This document shows, one piece after another, positions 8,152 to 16,336 of a stretch of DNA of 64,000 nucleotides (position 1 is its first letter; each line of letters begins with the position of its first letter). Position numbers and translations under genes: made by a program. This DNA is from Streptomyces sp. BK340 (GTDB taxonomy: Bacteria; Actinomycetota; Actinomycetes; Streptomycetales; Streptomycetaceae), in assembly GCF_007827595.1 (NCBI RefSeq), contig NZ_VISR01000026.1, forward strand, positions 1 to 64,000. Reading direction: 5' to 3'. A model generated the notes under the pieces. That model was not told the DNA's origin, searched no databases, and saw only the letters and a list, made by a program, of their open reading frames with translations.

Positions 8152-9240
8152 TCAACGGGGTGCGGGGCCGGCAACCGCCTCGGCCAGGCGCAGGGTGCGC
8201 TCGGCCAGCGCACTGATCCGTACCCCGTCGAAACCGAACACCGCGCTTCGCACGGTGTCCTCCAGCGGGTCCTTCCACTGGTCCGGGACGGCCGCCGCAC
8301 CGGTGCGCACCCCGGCCACCGAACCGGCCGTGGCCCCGTTGGAGTCGGTGTCCAGGCCGCCGCGGACGGTGAGGGCGATGGTCCGGGTGAAGTCGCCGTC
8401 GCCGTACAGCAGCCCGGCCGTGAGGACCGCCGCGTTCGGGACCGTGTGGATCCAGCCGAGGCCGGCGGTCTCCGCGGACACCGTGGCCAGTGTCTCCTCC
8501 CAGGGCAGCCGGGTCTCGTGCAGGGACACGACCCGGCGCACGGTCCGGGCCAGCCGGCTGCTCGCCGGGATCACGGCCAGCGCGGCCTCCAGCGCCTGCC
8601 GCACCCCCGGCGCGATGAACGCCGCCGAGATCAGCGCGGCCGCGAACATCGCGCCGTAGACGCCGTTGCCGGTGTGCGAGAGCACCGCGTCCCGGCGGGC
8701 CAGCGCCGCCGCGCGGGGCGGGTCGCCCGGGCAGGTCCAGCCGTAGACGTCGGCACGGATCAGCGCGCCGATCCACTCCTGGTACGGGTTGTCGTACGTC
8801 GCCGTCAGCGGCGGCTTCAGACCGTTCGCGAGGTTGCGGTACGCCGCCCGCTCCGCGGTGAAGGTCTGCAGGTACGGCAGCCTGAGCAGCCACAGGTCGC
8901 CGACCTGTTCGGTGCTGAAGCCGAACCCGTGGGTCTCCAGCAGGTGCAGGCCGAGGACGGCGTAGTCGACGTCGTCGTCGCGGCAGCTGCCGTGGACACG
9001 GCCGCGCACGCACTGGCGCCACTCCGGGCGCAGCACGGCGCCGTCGGCCGCGTCGGCGGGCTCGGGCAGGTAGTCGGTGAGCGGCAGGGCGGCGGCCTTG
9101 CGCAGATAGCGGTCGATGCGCTCGCGGGTCCACACCTCGCCCTGTTCGACCGGCTTGCCGAGCATGTTGCCCGCGATCCGGCCGAGCCAGCCCCCGTGGA
9201 TGCGGTCGGCGAGGTCCGGCCCGGTGCCCTGATTGTTCAT
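8152..9240 (-). CDS. ADP-ribosylglycohydrolase family protein
   Basis: A 362-residue DraG/ADPRH-fold enzyme predicted to cleave ADP-ribose from proteins or small molecules, using a binuclear Mg centre. The metal motifs are visible: HGSCRDDDVDYAVLGLHLLE in the middle of the N-terminal half and GGLDTDSNGATAGSVAG near residue 300, with the conserved Asp residues of the family, plus the N-terminal GGWLGRIAGNMLGKPVE. No signal peptide. The gene stands alone, with 214 bases of mostly non-coding sequence to the Trypco1 gene downstream on the same strand. Together with the Nudix hydrolase it brackets the conflict cassette, so a role in ADP-ribose handling for that system is possible but unproven; ADPRHs also occur as free-standing housekeeping genes. 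Confidence 0.88.
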   Translation of the reverse strand: MNNQGTGPDLADRIHGGWLGRIAGNMLGKPVEQGEVWTRERIDRYLRKAAALPLTDYLPEPADAADGAVLRPEWRQCVRGRVHGSCRDDDVDYAVLGLHLLETHGFGFSTEQVGDLWLLRLPYLQTFTAERAAYRNLANGLKPPLTATYDNPYQEWIGALIRADVYGWTCPGDPPRAAALARRDAVLSHTGNGVYGAMFAAALISAAFIAPGVRQALEAALAVIPASSRLARTVRRVVSLHETRLPWEETLATVSAETAGLGWIHTVPNAAVLTAGLLYGDGDFTRTIALTVRGGLDTDSNGATAGSVAGVRTGAAAVPDQWKDPLEDTVRSAVFGFDGVRISALAERTLRLAEAVAGPAPR

Positions 9241-9389
9241 GGCTGGGGTCTACCCGTTTTCCCGGCCGGCTCCCAGGCGCTGCCCAGGGTTCGGTCGGGG
9301 CATGACGACGGGGGTGTCCTCCGGTTAAGGTCGCAGCGGCGCGACTGGCCCTGACGTGCGCGGGGCCCGGAGAGCAAGGGGAAAGCAAG

Positions 9390-10541
9390 GTGGCGGACGC
9401 TGCAGTGAACGAGACCCGCAGGGTGCTCATCGCCGCGGACAAGTTCAAGGGCTCGCTGACGGCCGTGCAGGTCGCCGAGCGGGTGACGGCCGGGCTGCGC
9501 CGGGTCGTGCCCGGCCTCGACGTCGAGGCGCTGCCCGTGGCCGACGGTGGCGACGGAACCGTGGACGCGGCGGTCGCGGCCGGCTTCGAGCGCCGGGAGA
9601 TCCGGGTCGCCGGGCCGCTCGGCCAGGAGGTGACGGCCGCGTTCGCGCTGCGCGGCGACACCGCGGTGGTGGAGATGGCCGAGGCGAGCGGTCTGCAGCG
9701 GCTGCCGGCCGGTGTCTTCGCGCCGCTGACCGCCTCCACGTACGGCTCGGGAGAGCTGCTGCGGGCCGCGCTGGACGCGGGCGCGCGGACGATCGTGTTC
9801 GGCGTCGGCGGGAGCGCCACGACGGACGGCGGCGCCGGGATGCTGTCCGCGCTGGGCGCCCGGTTCCTGGACGAGGACGGCGAGCCGGTCTCGCCGGGCG
9901 GCGGCGGTCTCGCCGAGCTGGCACGCGCGGACCTGTCCGGTCTCGACCCGCGCCTGTCCACCGTGGAGCTGGTCCTCGCCAGCGACGTCGACAACCCGCT
10001 GACCGGACCGAAGGGCGCGCCCGCGGTGTACGGGCCGCAGAAGGGCGCCTCGCCGGACGACGTGGCGGCCCTGGACGCGGCCCTCGCCCACTTCGCCAAG
10101 GTCCTGGAGACGGCCGTGGGGCCGCGCGCCGCCGAGCACGCGGCGGCACCGGGCGCCGGTGCGGCCGGCGGCATCGGCTACGGCGCCCTTCTCCTGGGCG
10201 CCCGTTTCCGCCCCGGCATCGAGGTCATGCTGGACGTGCTCGGCTTCGCTCCGGCGCTGGACCGGGCCGGCCTGGTGATCACCGGTGAGGGTTCGCTGGA
10301 CGAGCAGACCCTGCACGGGAAGGCGCCGGCGGGGGTCGCAGCGGCGGCCCGGGCGGCCGGCAAGGACGTCGTGGCGGTGTGCGGCCGGCTCGCCCTGCCG
10401 GAGGAGGCGCTGCACCGGGCCGGGATCGGCCGGGCGTACCCGCTGACGTCGGTGGAGCCGGACGTGGCGAAGTGCATCGCGGACGCCGGGCCGATCCTGG
10501 AGCGGGTCGCGGAGCGGATCGGCCAGGACTTCCTGGTCTGA
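9390..10541 (+). CDS. glxK: Glycerate kinase (type I, GlxK/GarK family)
   Basis: A 383-residue cytosolic kinase that phosphorylates D-glycerate, feeding glyoxylate or glycerate carbon into glycolysis. Family hallmarks visible: the N-terminal ADKFKGSLTA segment, DGGDGTVDA, the nucleotide-site motif FGVGGSATTDGGAGML, and the C-terminal TGEGSLDEQT. The normal length of the family is about 380 residues. The GTG at 9390 was chosen as start because a purine-rich AAGGGG lies about 10 bases upstream. It is a single-gene unit between divergent or convergent minus-strand genes. Function in metabolism of C2 compounds fits the neighbouring ethylmalonyl-CoA pathway, where glyoxylate is consumed. Confidence 0.92.
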   Translation: MADAAVNETRRVLIAADKFKGSLTAVQVAERVTAGLRRVVPGLDVEALPVADGGDGTVDAAVAAGFERREIRVAGPLGQEVTAAFALRGDTAVVEMAEASGLQRLPAGVFAPLTASTYGSGELLRAALDAGARTIVFGVGGSATTDGGAGMLSALGARFLDEDGEPVSPGGGGLAELARADLSGLDPRLSTVELVLASDVDNPLTGPKGAPAVYGPQKGASPDDVAALDAALAHFAKVLETAVGPRAAEHAAAPGAGAAGGIGYGALLLGARFRPGIEVMLDVLGFAPALDRAGLVITGEGSLDEQTLHGKAPAGVAAAARAAGKDVVAVCGRLALPEEALHRAGIGRAYPLTSVEPDVAKCIADAGPILERVAERIGQDFLV

Positions 10542-10562
10542 GCCGTCGCCGCACGGCCGGTC

Positions 10563-11780
10563 CTACTGCAGTTCGGTCAGCTCCCCGTCCACGTCCCGGT
10601 AGTAGCTGCCGCTCGTGAGGCCCCACACCTGCTGGTGGGCCAGCCACTGCTTCGTGATCTGGTGCAGGATCTTCGCGGGGCGCTCCCAGACCATGGAGTG
10701 TCCCGCGCCCGCCAGCTGGAACATCAGCTTGTCCGGCCCCGCGACGGCCTTGTAGAGGGCCGGGACGGAGAAGCGCAGGACCGGCGGCACCGGGAGGGCC
10801 TCCGGGGTGTTGGCCGTCCTGTCCAGCTCGCCGTGGACGAGGGCGACGGGCACCTGGTTGCCGAGCACGCCGTTGTACGCCGCGGTCTGGTTGTTCCAGC
10901 CCCACCAGAACGAGTTCCGGAACCGGTGGACGCCCTCGTGCGTGCCGTCCGGCAGCAGGGGACCCCACTTGGCGCCGACGGGGTCACTGTCCATCATGGC
11001 GGCCCACACCGTGTCCTCGATGCCGGGCTCCCGCTGGAGCGGGCTGCCCGTCTCGCGGTCCCATGCGACCTTGAAGCCGGTCTTGCTGTTGACGTGCATC
11101 GGGAAGCCGAACATGGCCTGCGGCGGGTACACGGGCAGGTTCGTGACCCCTTTGGGGAGCCCGAACGGGTCAACGGGATTCTCCGACCACCGTCCCAGCG
11201 GCGCGAAGATCGGGGCGAGGAGGAACAGGCTCTTGACCTCCGTGGGGTGCAGGAGGGCGTAAGGACCCATGAGCGGTCCCGCGGCGGACCAGCCGATGAA
11301 GTGGATCGGCTTGTTCATGCACCGTGACCTGACGAACTTGACGACCGTGGCCAGCTCCGACCATTCGCTCTGCGAGGTGCCGAACTCGTGGGGGTACGGT
11401 GGCGTCCCGCACGGAGCCGCGAGCGGGCCCAGGACGTCGTCCCGCTGGGCCGGATTGGCGTTGCACGGGTCGTCCATCATCAGGCGTGGCGATTTCCCGT
11501 TGCCCTGTACGTCCATCATGTACACGTCGTAGTGGTCCTTGGCCAGCTGCTGGGCCCAGCTGTACCGGATGGCGTCGTCCCCGGGCACTCCGGGGAGCAC
11601 GAGGTCGTATCCGGCGAGCACCGGCACGCTTCTGCCGTGGAGCATCAGCACCGGCTCGGGGTCGTGGCCCGGCTGGGTGCCGTTCCACTCCCGGACGAAG
11701 AGGTTCACCTGCTTGTTCGCGTTGGCCGGATTGTTCGACTTGTGCGGGACCGGGTAGTCCGTCTGTACGGGTCCGGGCAT
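10563..11780 (-). CDS. Alpha/beta hydrolase
   Basis: A 405-residue hydrolase. The nucleophile elbow is GWSAAG (FIGWSAAGPLMGPYALLHP), the acid is probably in HGELDRTANT and the catalytic His in AGAGHSMVWE, all in the expected order. The oxyanion-hole region VLMLHGRS precedes the nucleophile. No signal peptide is apparent although the protein is rich in aromatic residues and Asn. A GGGAGGA ribosome site lies just before the ATG. Substrate unknown; similar actinobacterial proteins are annotated only as esterases or lipases. It is a single gene, converging with glycerate kinase and separated from the phospholipid genes by a strong terminator. Confidence 0.85.
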   Translation of the reverse strand: MPGPVQTDYPVPHKSNNPANANKQVNLFVREWNGTQPGHDPEPVLMLHGRSVPVLAGYDLVLPGVPGDDAIRYSWAQQLAKDHYDVYMMDVQGNGKSPRLMMDDPCNANPAQRDDVLGPLAAPCGTPPYPHEFGTSQSEWSELATVVKFVRSRCMNKPIHFIGWSAAGPLMGPYALLHPTEVKSLFLLAPIFAPLGRWSENPVDPFGLPKGVTNLPVYPPQAMFGFPMHVNSKTGFKVAWDRETGSPLQREPGIEDTVWAAMMDSDPVGAKWGPLLPDGTHEGVHRFRNSFWWGWNNQTAAYNGVLGNQVPVALVHGELDRTANTPEALPVPPVLRFSVPALYKAVAGPDKLMFQLAGAGHSMVWERPAKILHQITKQWLAHQQVWGLTSGSYYRDVDGELTELQ

Positions 11781-11929
11781 GGCTGTCCTCCCATCCGCAT
11801 GGTGGGATGAATGTTCGTAAATGCCCCTGTTTCCACCGTCGCCCTACCCGTGAATCACTGCAAATCGGCAGGGAACAGGGGTAGTTGACGGGGCAAAGGG
11901 GAGCCGGTCGCAGCCCTTGAACGCAAAAC

Positions 11930-11966
11930 GGGTGTGGCCCGAGCCTCGGAGGCTCGGGCCACACCC
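11930..11966 (-). terminator. Strong hairpin terminator after pssA
   Basis: A perfect inverted repeat with 17-bp arms (GGGTGTGGCCCGAGCCT and its complement) around a 3-base CGG loop lies 19 bases beyond the stop of pssA on the minus strand. On that strand the hairpin is followed by CGTTTTGCG, a short U-run. It separates the phospholipid operon from the hydrolase gene. Confidence 0.85.
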
Positions 11967-11985
11967 GGTGTGTCGGTGCGGAGGG

Positions 11986-12840
11986 TCAGGGCAGCTGCGC
12001 CGCCCGTGCCTCCCGACGGTTGTCGCGGAAGTTGTTCACCCGGCGCGCCGTGGCGAACAGCGGGATCACCGCGCCCATGACCAGCTGCAGGGCGCAGCCC
12101 GTCTGGAGGAGCAGCTGGCCGCCCGGGGCGTCGAAGGCCCAGGCGGTCAGGAGGCCCATGGACAGGACGATCCAGGACAGCATGGCCACCGCGAGGCGGC
12201 CCCGCGGCTTCGGGTACTCGACCCGGCTCACCATCAGCCAGGCCGTACCGAGGATCGCCAGGAGCGTCGCGAAGAAGGGCAGCTCCAGCAGGATGATCGA
12301 GACGACCGTCAGCGCGCCGAACGGCGAGGGCATGCCCTGGAACATGCCGTTCGTCGGCGTCACGCACGAGAAGCGCGCCAGACGCAGCACCACGGCCAGG
12401 AGCACCACGATTGCCCCGACCGCCGCCACCTTCTGGTACGCGTCGTCCGCGACCATGCCGTAGACCAGCACGAAGTACGCGGGCGCCAGGCCGAAGCTGA
12501 TCAGGTCCGACAGGTTGTCCAGCTCGGCGCCCATGGGCGAGGAGCGGAGCTTGCGCGCCACCAGGCCGTCGAACAGGTCGAACACGGCTGCGCACAGCAT
12601 CAGGATGACCGCCGTGGCCGCGCTGTTGCGCGCCATGCCGGACTCCTGGCTGTCGGTGAGGTGCGGGATCAGGATGCCGGTGGTGGTGAAGTACACCGCC
12701 ATGAAGCCGCACGTGGCGTTGCCCAGCGTGAGGGTGTCCGCTATTGAGAGGCGGAGAGAGAGGGGCATCTCCTCTTCTTCGTCCACCTCGTCCGCCTCGG
12801 GCACCCAGCCCGCCTGGGTCTCCGGATCAATCACGGTCAA
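11986..12840 (-). CDS. pssA: CDP-diacylglycerol-serine O-phosphatidyltransferase
   Basis: A 284-residue integral membrane enzyme making phosphatidylserine from CDP-diacylglycerol and serine. The CDP-alcohol phosphotransferase signature is DGLVARKLRSSPMGAELDNL followed by SD; it matches DG-x2-AR-xn-G-x3-D-x3-D, though only seven residues separate AR from G where eight are usual. About six to seven hydrophobic helices follow an acidic cytosolic N-terminus (EADEVDEEEE). It overlaps the end of psd by 14 bases on the same strand, so the two enzymes, which act in succession to make phosphatidylethanolamine, are translated together. A strong terminator follows. Confidence 0.93.
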   Translation of the reverse strand: MTVIDPETQAGWVPEADEVDEEEEMPLSLRLSIADTLTLGNATCGFMAVYFTTTGILIPHLTDSQESGMARNSAATAVILMLCAAVFDLFDGLVARKLRSSPMGAELDNLSDLISFGLAPAYFVLVYGMVADDAYQKVAAVGAIVVLLAVVLRLARFSCVTPTNGMFQGMPSPFGALTVVSIILLELPFFATLLAILGTAWLMVSRVEYPKPRGRLAVAMLSWIVLSMGLLTAWAFDAPGGQLLLQTGCALQLVMGAVIPLFATARRVNNFRDNRREARAAQLP

Positions 12841-13483
12841 TGCGAGTCACCCCAGCCACGGTCTTCTGGCCGACCTCGACCGCGACCTCCACGCCCTCGG
12901 GCAGGTAGAGGTCGACACGCGAGCCGAAGCGGATCAGACCGATTCGGTCGCCCTGCTCGACCTTCGTGCCCTCGGGGATGTAGGGCACGATGCGGCGGGC
13001 CACCGCGCCGGCGATCTGGATCATCTCGATGTCGCCGAGTTCGGTGTCGAAATGCCAGACTACGCGCTCGTTGTTCTCGCTCTCCTTGTTGAAAGCCGGA
13101 ACAAAGCCGCCGGGGATGTGCTCGACCGACGTCACCGTGCCCGAGAGGGGCGCGCGGTTGACGTGGACGTTGAGCGGGCTCATGAAGATCGCGACCCGGG
13201 TGCGGCCGTCCTTCCAGGGCATGATGCTCTGCACCACACCGTCGGCGGGCGAGATGACACGGCCCTGGGCGATCTCGCGCTCGGGGTCGCGGAAGAACCA
13301 CAGCATGCCCGCCGCGAGCGCGGTGGCGGGCACGGCCACGGCCTTGGCGGCGCCGGAACGGCGGGCGCGGGCCAGGCTGAGGGCTGCGGTGGCGACGGTC
13401 GGGAGAAGCCACGGCGATGCTCCGCGCGCGAGGCGTACGCCGACCTGGCGGTCGCGAGGTGCAGAGGTTTGGCTGTGGGGCAT
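12827..13483 (-). CDS. psd: Phosphatidylserine decarboxylase
   Basis: A 218-residue pyruvoyl-dependent enzyme that converts phosphatidylserine to phosphatidylethanolamine at the membrane. The short length is that of the small Psd class. The self-cleavage site is RFGSRVDLYLP near residue 185, where the Ser after Gly becomes the pyruvoyl group. Other family motifs are VISPADGVVQ and FMSPLNVHVNRAP, and there is an N-terminal hydrophobic anchor (about 25-50). The ATG at 13483 (MPHSQTS) was chosen over an upstream GTG-rich extension because the latter has no family similarity. Promoter expected in 13484-13600; first gene of the psd-pssA operon. Confidence 0.93.
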   Translation of the reverse strand: MPHSQTSAPRDRQVGVRLARGASPWLLPTVATAALSLARARRSGAAKAVAVPATALAAGMLWFFRDPEREIAQGRVISPADGVVQSIMPWKDGRTRVAIFMSPLNVHVNRAPLSGTVTSVEHIPGGFVPAFNKESENNERVVWHFDTELGDIEMIQIAGAVARRIVPYIPEGTKVEQGDRIGLIRFGSRVDLYLPEGVEVAVEVGQKTVAGVTRIDRD

Positions 13484-13607
13484 GGATGACCTTCGTAGCG
13501 GATGATGCCGCGCTCTGACGGGGGACGGCGGCTTTCCCGGGATCGTACCGGGCGCGGGCTGCAACTGGGCAAGCGAGGCAGCCGAGTCGGCGGCCGAAGA
13601 GTGTCCA

Positions 13608-13642
13608 CGGGGTGTGATCTTCTTCTCGAAGAAAACACCCCG
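13608..13642 (-). terminator. Hairpin terminator after the acyl-CoA dehydrogenase gene
   Basis: The arms CGGGGTGT and ACACCCCG enclose a second inverted repeat, TTCTTC-TC-GAAGAA, giving one long stem with a minor bulge. It sits 12 bases beyond the acyl-CoA dehydrogenase stop on the minus strand, ending the ethylmalonyl-CoA operon and insulating psd. Confidence 0.7.
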
Positions 13643-13653
13643 TACCCGGACAA

Positions 13654-14859
13654 TCAGCCCTGGAATCGATACTCTTCCAGCAACCTGCGCCCGATGATCA
13701 TTTTCTGGATCTCGGCGGTGCCTTCACCGATGAGCAGCATCGGAGCCTCCCGGTAGAGGCGCTCGATCTCGTACTCCTTGGAGAAGCCGTAGCCGCCGTG
13801 GATCCGGAAGGCATCTTCCACGACCTCCTTGCAGTACTCGGAGGCGAGGTATTTCGCCATCCCTGCTTCGAGGTCGTTTCGTTCCCCGGAGTCCTTTTTG
13901 CGTGCCGCATTCACCATCATGGCATGCGCGGCCTCGACCTTGGTGCCCATCTCGGCCAGCTTGAACTGGATGGCCTGGTGCTGGGCGATCGGCTTGCCGA
14001 AAGTGTGCCGCTGCTGGGCGTACTGGACACCCAGTTCGAAGGCGCGCTGGGCGACCCCGCAGCCACGCGCCGCCACATTGACGCGGCCGACCTCCACGCC
14101 GTCCATCATTTGGTAAAAACCTCGGCCGGTGACGCCGCCGAGCACCCGATCGGCCGGAACCCGGAGGCCGTCCATGATCAGCTCGGTGGTGTCGACGCCC
14201 TTGTAGCCCATCTTGTCGATCTTGCCCGGGATCGTGAGGCCGGGGCGGACCTCGCCGAAGCCGGGCTCCTTCTCGATCAGGAAGGTCGTCATCGACTTGT
14301 GGGGTGCCGTGCCCTCGGGGTGTCCTTCGTCACTCCGGACGAGAACGGCCACCAGGGACGAGGTGCCACCGTTCGTCAGCCACATCTTCTGACCGTTCAG
14401 GACGTACTCGTCGCCGTCCTTGACCGCCTTGGATGTGATGGCCGACACATCGGAGCCCAGGCCCGGCTCCGACATCGAGAACGCGCCCCGGATGTCGCCG
14501 GCCGCCATGCGCGGAAGGAAGTGGTCCTTCTGCTCCTGCGTGCCGTGCTGCTTGAGCATGTACGCGACGATGAAGTGCGTGTTGATGATGCCGGACACCG
14601 ACATCCAGCCGCGGGCGATCTCCTCCACGCACAGCGCGTAGGTGAGGAGCGACTCGCCCAGGCCCCCGTACTCCTCGGGGATCATCAGACCGAACAGGCC
14701 GAGTTCCTTCAGGCCGTCCACGATCTGCTGCGGGTACTCGTCGCGGTGCTCCAGCCCGGTCGCGACAGGAATGATCTCCTTGTCGACGAAGTCCCGAACG
14801 GTGGAGAGGATCTCCTGCTGGACGTCGGTCAGACCGGCGGTCTGGGCGAGGCGCGCCAT
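13654..14859 (-). CDS. mcd: Acyl-CoA dehydrogenase, probable methylsuccinyl-CoA dehydrogenase
   Basis: A 401-residue flavoenzyme. Acyl-CoA dehydrogenase signatures are visible: GAFSMSEPGLGSDVSAI (FAD/substrate loop), KMWLTNGG, the C-terminal RIHGGYGFSKEYEIERLYRE and LLIGEGTAEIQK. The context, last gene of an operon with ccr, ethylmalonyl-CoA mutase, a CitE-like lyase and a MaoC hydratase, points to oxidation of (2S)-methylsuccinyl-CoA to mesaconyl-CoA. The start was set at the ATG at 14859, which overlaps the TAA of the MaoC gene by one base; the longer frame upstream is a shadow of MaoC. The Rhodobacter enzyme is longer, so the substrate is inferred from context rather than from sequence. 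Confidence 0.88.
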   Translation of the reverse strand: MARLAQTAGLTDVQQEILSTVRDFVDKEIIPVATGLEHRDEYPQQIVDGLKELGLFGLMIPEEYGGLGESLLTYALCVEEIARGWMSVSGIINTHFIVAYMLKQHGTQEQKDHFLPRMAAGDIRGAFSMSEPGLGSDVSAITSKAVKDGDEYVLNGQKMWLTNGGTSSLVAVLVRSDEGHPEGTAPHKSMTTFLIEKEPGFGEVRPGLTIPGKIDKMGYKGVDTTELIMDGLRVPADRVLGGVTGRGFYQMMDGVEVGRVNVAARGCGVAQRAFELGVQYAQQRHTFGKPIAQHQAIQFKLAEMGTKVEAAHAMMVNAARKKDSGERNDLEAGMAKYLASEYCKEVVEDAFRIHGGYGFSKEYEIERLYREAPMLLIGEGTAEIQKMIIGRRLLEEYRFQG

Positions 14860-15371
14860 TACTTCTCCTGCTGCTTCAGCTCCGGGCGGCCGGGCTGCTC
14901 GCCGCCGCGCTCCTTGATGTACGTCTCGGTGGGCACCATGACCTTGCGGCGGAAGACGCACACCAGGGTGCCGTCCTGCTTGTAGCCCTTGGTCTCGACG
15001 TAGACGATGCCGCGGTCGTCCTTCGACTTCGACGGCCACTTGTCGAGCACCGTCGTCTGCCCGTAGATGGTGTCGCCGTGGAAGGTCGGCGCCACGTGCT
15101 TGAGCGACTCGATCTCCAGGTTGGCGATCGCCTTGCCGGAGATGTCCGGCACGCTCATGCCGAGCAGCAGCGAGTAGATGTAGTTCCCGACGACGACGTT
15201 CTTGCCGAAGTCCGTCGTCTTCTCCGCATAGTTGGTGTCCATGTGGAGCGGGTGGTGGTTCATGGTGAGGAGACAGAACAGGTGGTCGTCGTACTCCGTG
15301 ACCGTCTTGCCCGGCCAGTGCTTGTACGTCGCCCCGACCTCGAACTCCTCGTAGGTGCGTCCGAACTGCAT
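14859..15371 (-). CDS. MaoC-family dehydratase, probable mesaconyl-CoA hydratase
   Basis: A 170-residue hot-dog-fold (R)-specific hydratase. The N-terminal GRTYEEFEVGATYKHWPGKT, DDHLFCLLTMNHHPLHMD (hydratase catalytic region with Asp and His) and the VGNYIYSLLLGMSVPD helix are typical of MaoC proteins annotated in this operon type. Predicted role: hydration of mesaconyl-CoA to beta-methylmalyl-CoA. The start ATG at 15371 is 5 bases after the TGA of the CitE-like gene, and the stop overlaps the next start. Mesaconyl-CoA hydratases of proteobacteria are about twice this length, so the assignment rests on the operon. Confidence 0.85.
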   Translation of the reverse strand: MQFGRTYEEFEVGATYKHWPGKTVTEYDDHLFCLLTMNHHPLHMDTNYAEKTTDFGKNVVVGNYIYSLLLGMSVPDISGKAIANLEIESLKHVAPTFHGDTIYGQTTVLDKWPSKSKDDRGIVYVETKGYKQDGTLVCVFRRKVMVPTETYIKERGGEQPGRPELKQQEK

Positions 15372-15376
15372 CGCGC

Positions 15377-16336
15377 TCAGGCCTCCGGGATCTCGAACTT
15401 CGACGTGCGCTGCATGCCGGCGGCGCGTCCCTTGCCGGAGATGACCAGGGCCATCTTGCGGCTGGCCTCGTCGATCATCTCGTCGCCGAGCATCGCGGAG
15501 CCTTTCTTGCCGCCGGCCTCGGACGTGTAGTAGTCGTACGCGTCCAGGATCAGCTCGGCGTGGTCGAAGTCCTCCTGGGAGGGCGAGAAGATCTCGTTGG
15601 CCGCCTCGACCTGGCCCGGGTGCAGCACCCACTTGCCGTCGAAGCCCAGGGCCGCGGCGCGCTGGGCGACCTCGCGGTAGCCCTCGACGTTGCGGATCTG
15701 CAGGTAGGGGCCGTCGATCGCCTGGAGGTTGTTGGCGCGGGCGGCCATCAGGATCTTCATCAGGATGTAGTGGTAGGCGTCCGCCGGGTAGCCGGGCGGC
15801 TGCTCGCCCACGACGAGCGACTTCATGTTGATGGAGGCCATGAAGTCGGCCGGGCCGAAGATGATCGTCTCGACGCGCGGGGAGGCCTGCGCGATCGCGT
15901 TGACGTTGTTGAGGCCCTGCGCGTTCTCGATCTGCGCCTCGATGCCGATCTTGCCCAGCTCGAAGCCCATGGTCTTCTCGATCTGCGTCAGCAGCAGGTC
16001 CAGGGCGACGATCTGCTCGGCGGTCTGCACCTTCGGCAGCATGATGCAGTCGAGGTTCTGGCCCGCGCCCTCGACGACGGTCACGACGTCGCGGTACGTC
16101 CACTCGGTCGTCCAGTCGTTGACGCGCACGACCCGCGTCTTGCCCGTCCAGTCACCCTCGTTGAGGAACTTGACGATGGTGTGCCGCGCCTCGGGCTTGG
16201 CCAGCGGCGCGCACGCGTCCTCCAGGTCCAGGAAGACCTGGTCGGCCGGGAGGCCCTGCGCCTTCTCCAGGAAGCGGGGGTTGCTCCCCGGCACGGCGAG
16301 GCAGGAACGCCGCGGACGAAGACGGTTGACGGTCAT
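15377..16336 (-). CDS. mcl1: CitE-like lyase, probable malyl-CoA/beta-methylmalyl-CoA lyase
   Basis: A 319-residue HpcH/HpaI (CitE) TIM-barrel lyase predicted to split beta-methylmalyl-CoA into glyoxylate and propionyl-CoA, and possibly to act on malyl-CoA. Visible features: RPRRSCLAVPGSNPRFLEKA at the N-terminus, DLEDACAP with metal-binding acidic residues, IMLPKVQTAEQI, IEAQIENAQGL (catalytic Glu) and FGPADFMASI. It overlaps the mutase gene by 4 bases (ATGA) and lies 5 bases before MaoC. Operon context strongly supports the ethylmalonyl-CoA pathway rather than citrate lyase, since no CitD or CitF is present. Confidence 0.88.
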   Translation of the reverse strand: MTVNRLRPRRSCLAVPGSNPRFLEKAQGLPADQVFLDLEDACAPLAKPEARHTIVKFLNEGDWTGKTRVVRVNDWTTEWTYRDVVTVVEGAGQNLDCIMLPKVQTAEQIVALDLLLTQIEKTMGFELGKIGIEAQIENAQGLNNVNAIAQASPRVETIIFGPADFMASINMKSLVVGEQPPGYPADAYHYILMKILMAARANNLQAIDGPYLQIRNVEGYREVAQRAAALGFDGKWVLHPGQVEAANEIFSPSQEDFDHAELILDAYDYYTSEAGGKKGSAMLGDEMIDEASRKMALVISGKGRAAGMQRTSKFEIPEA

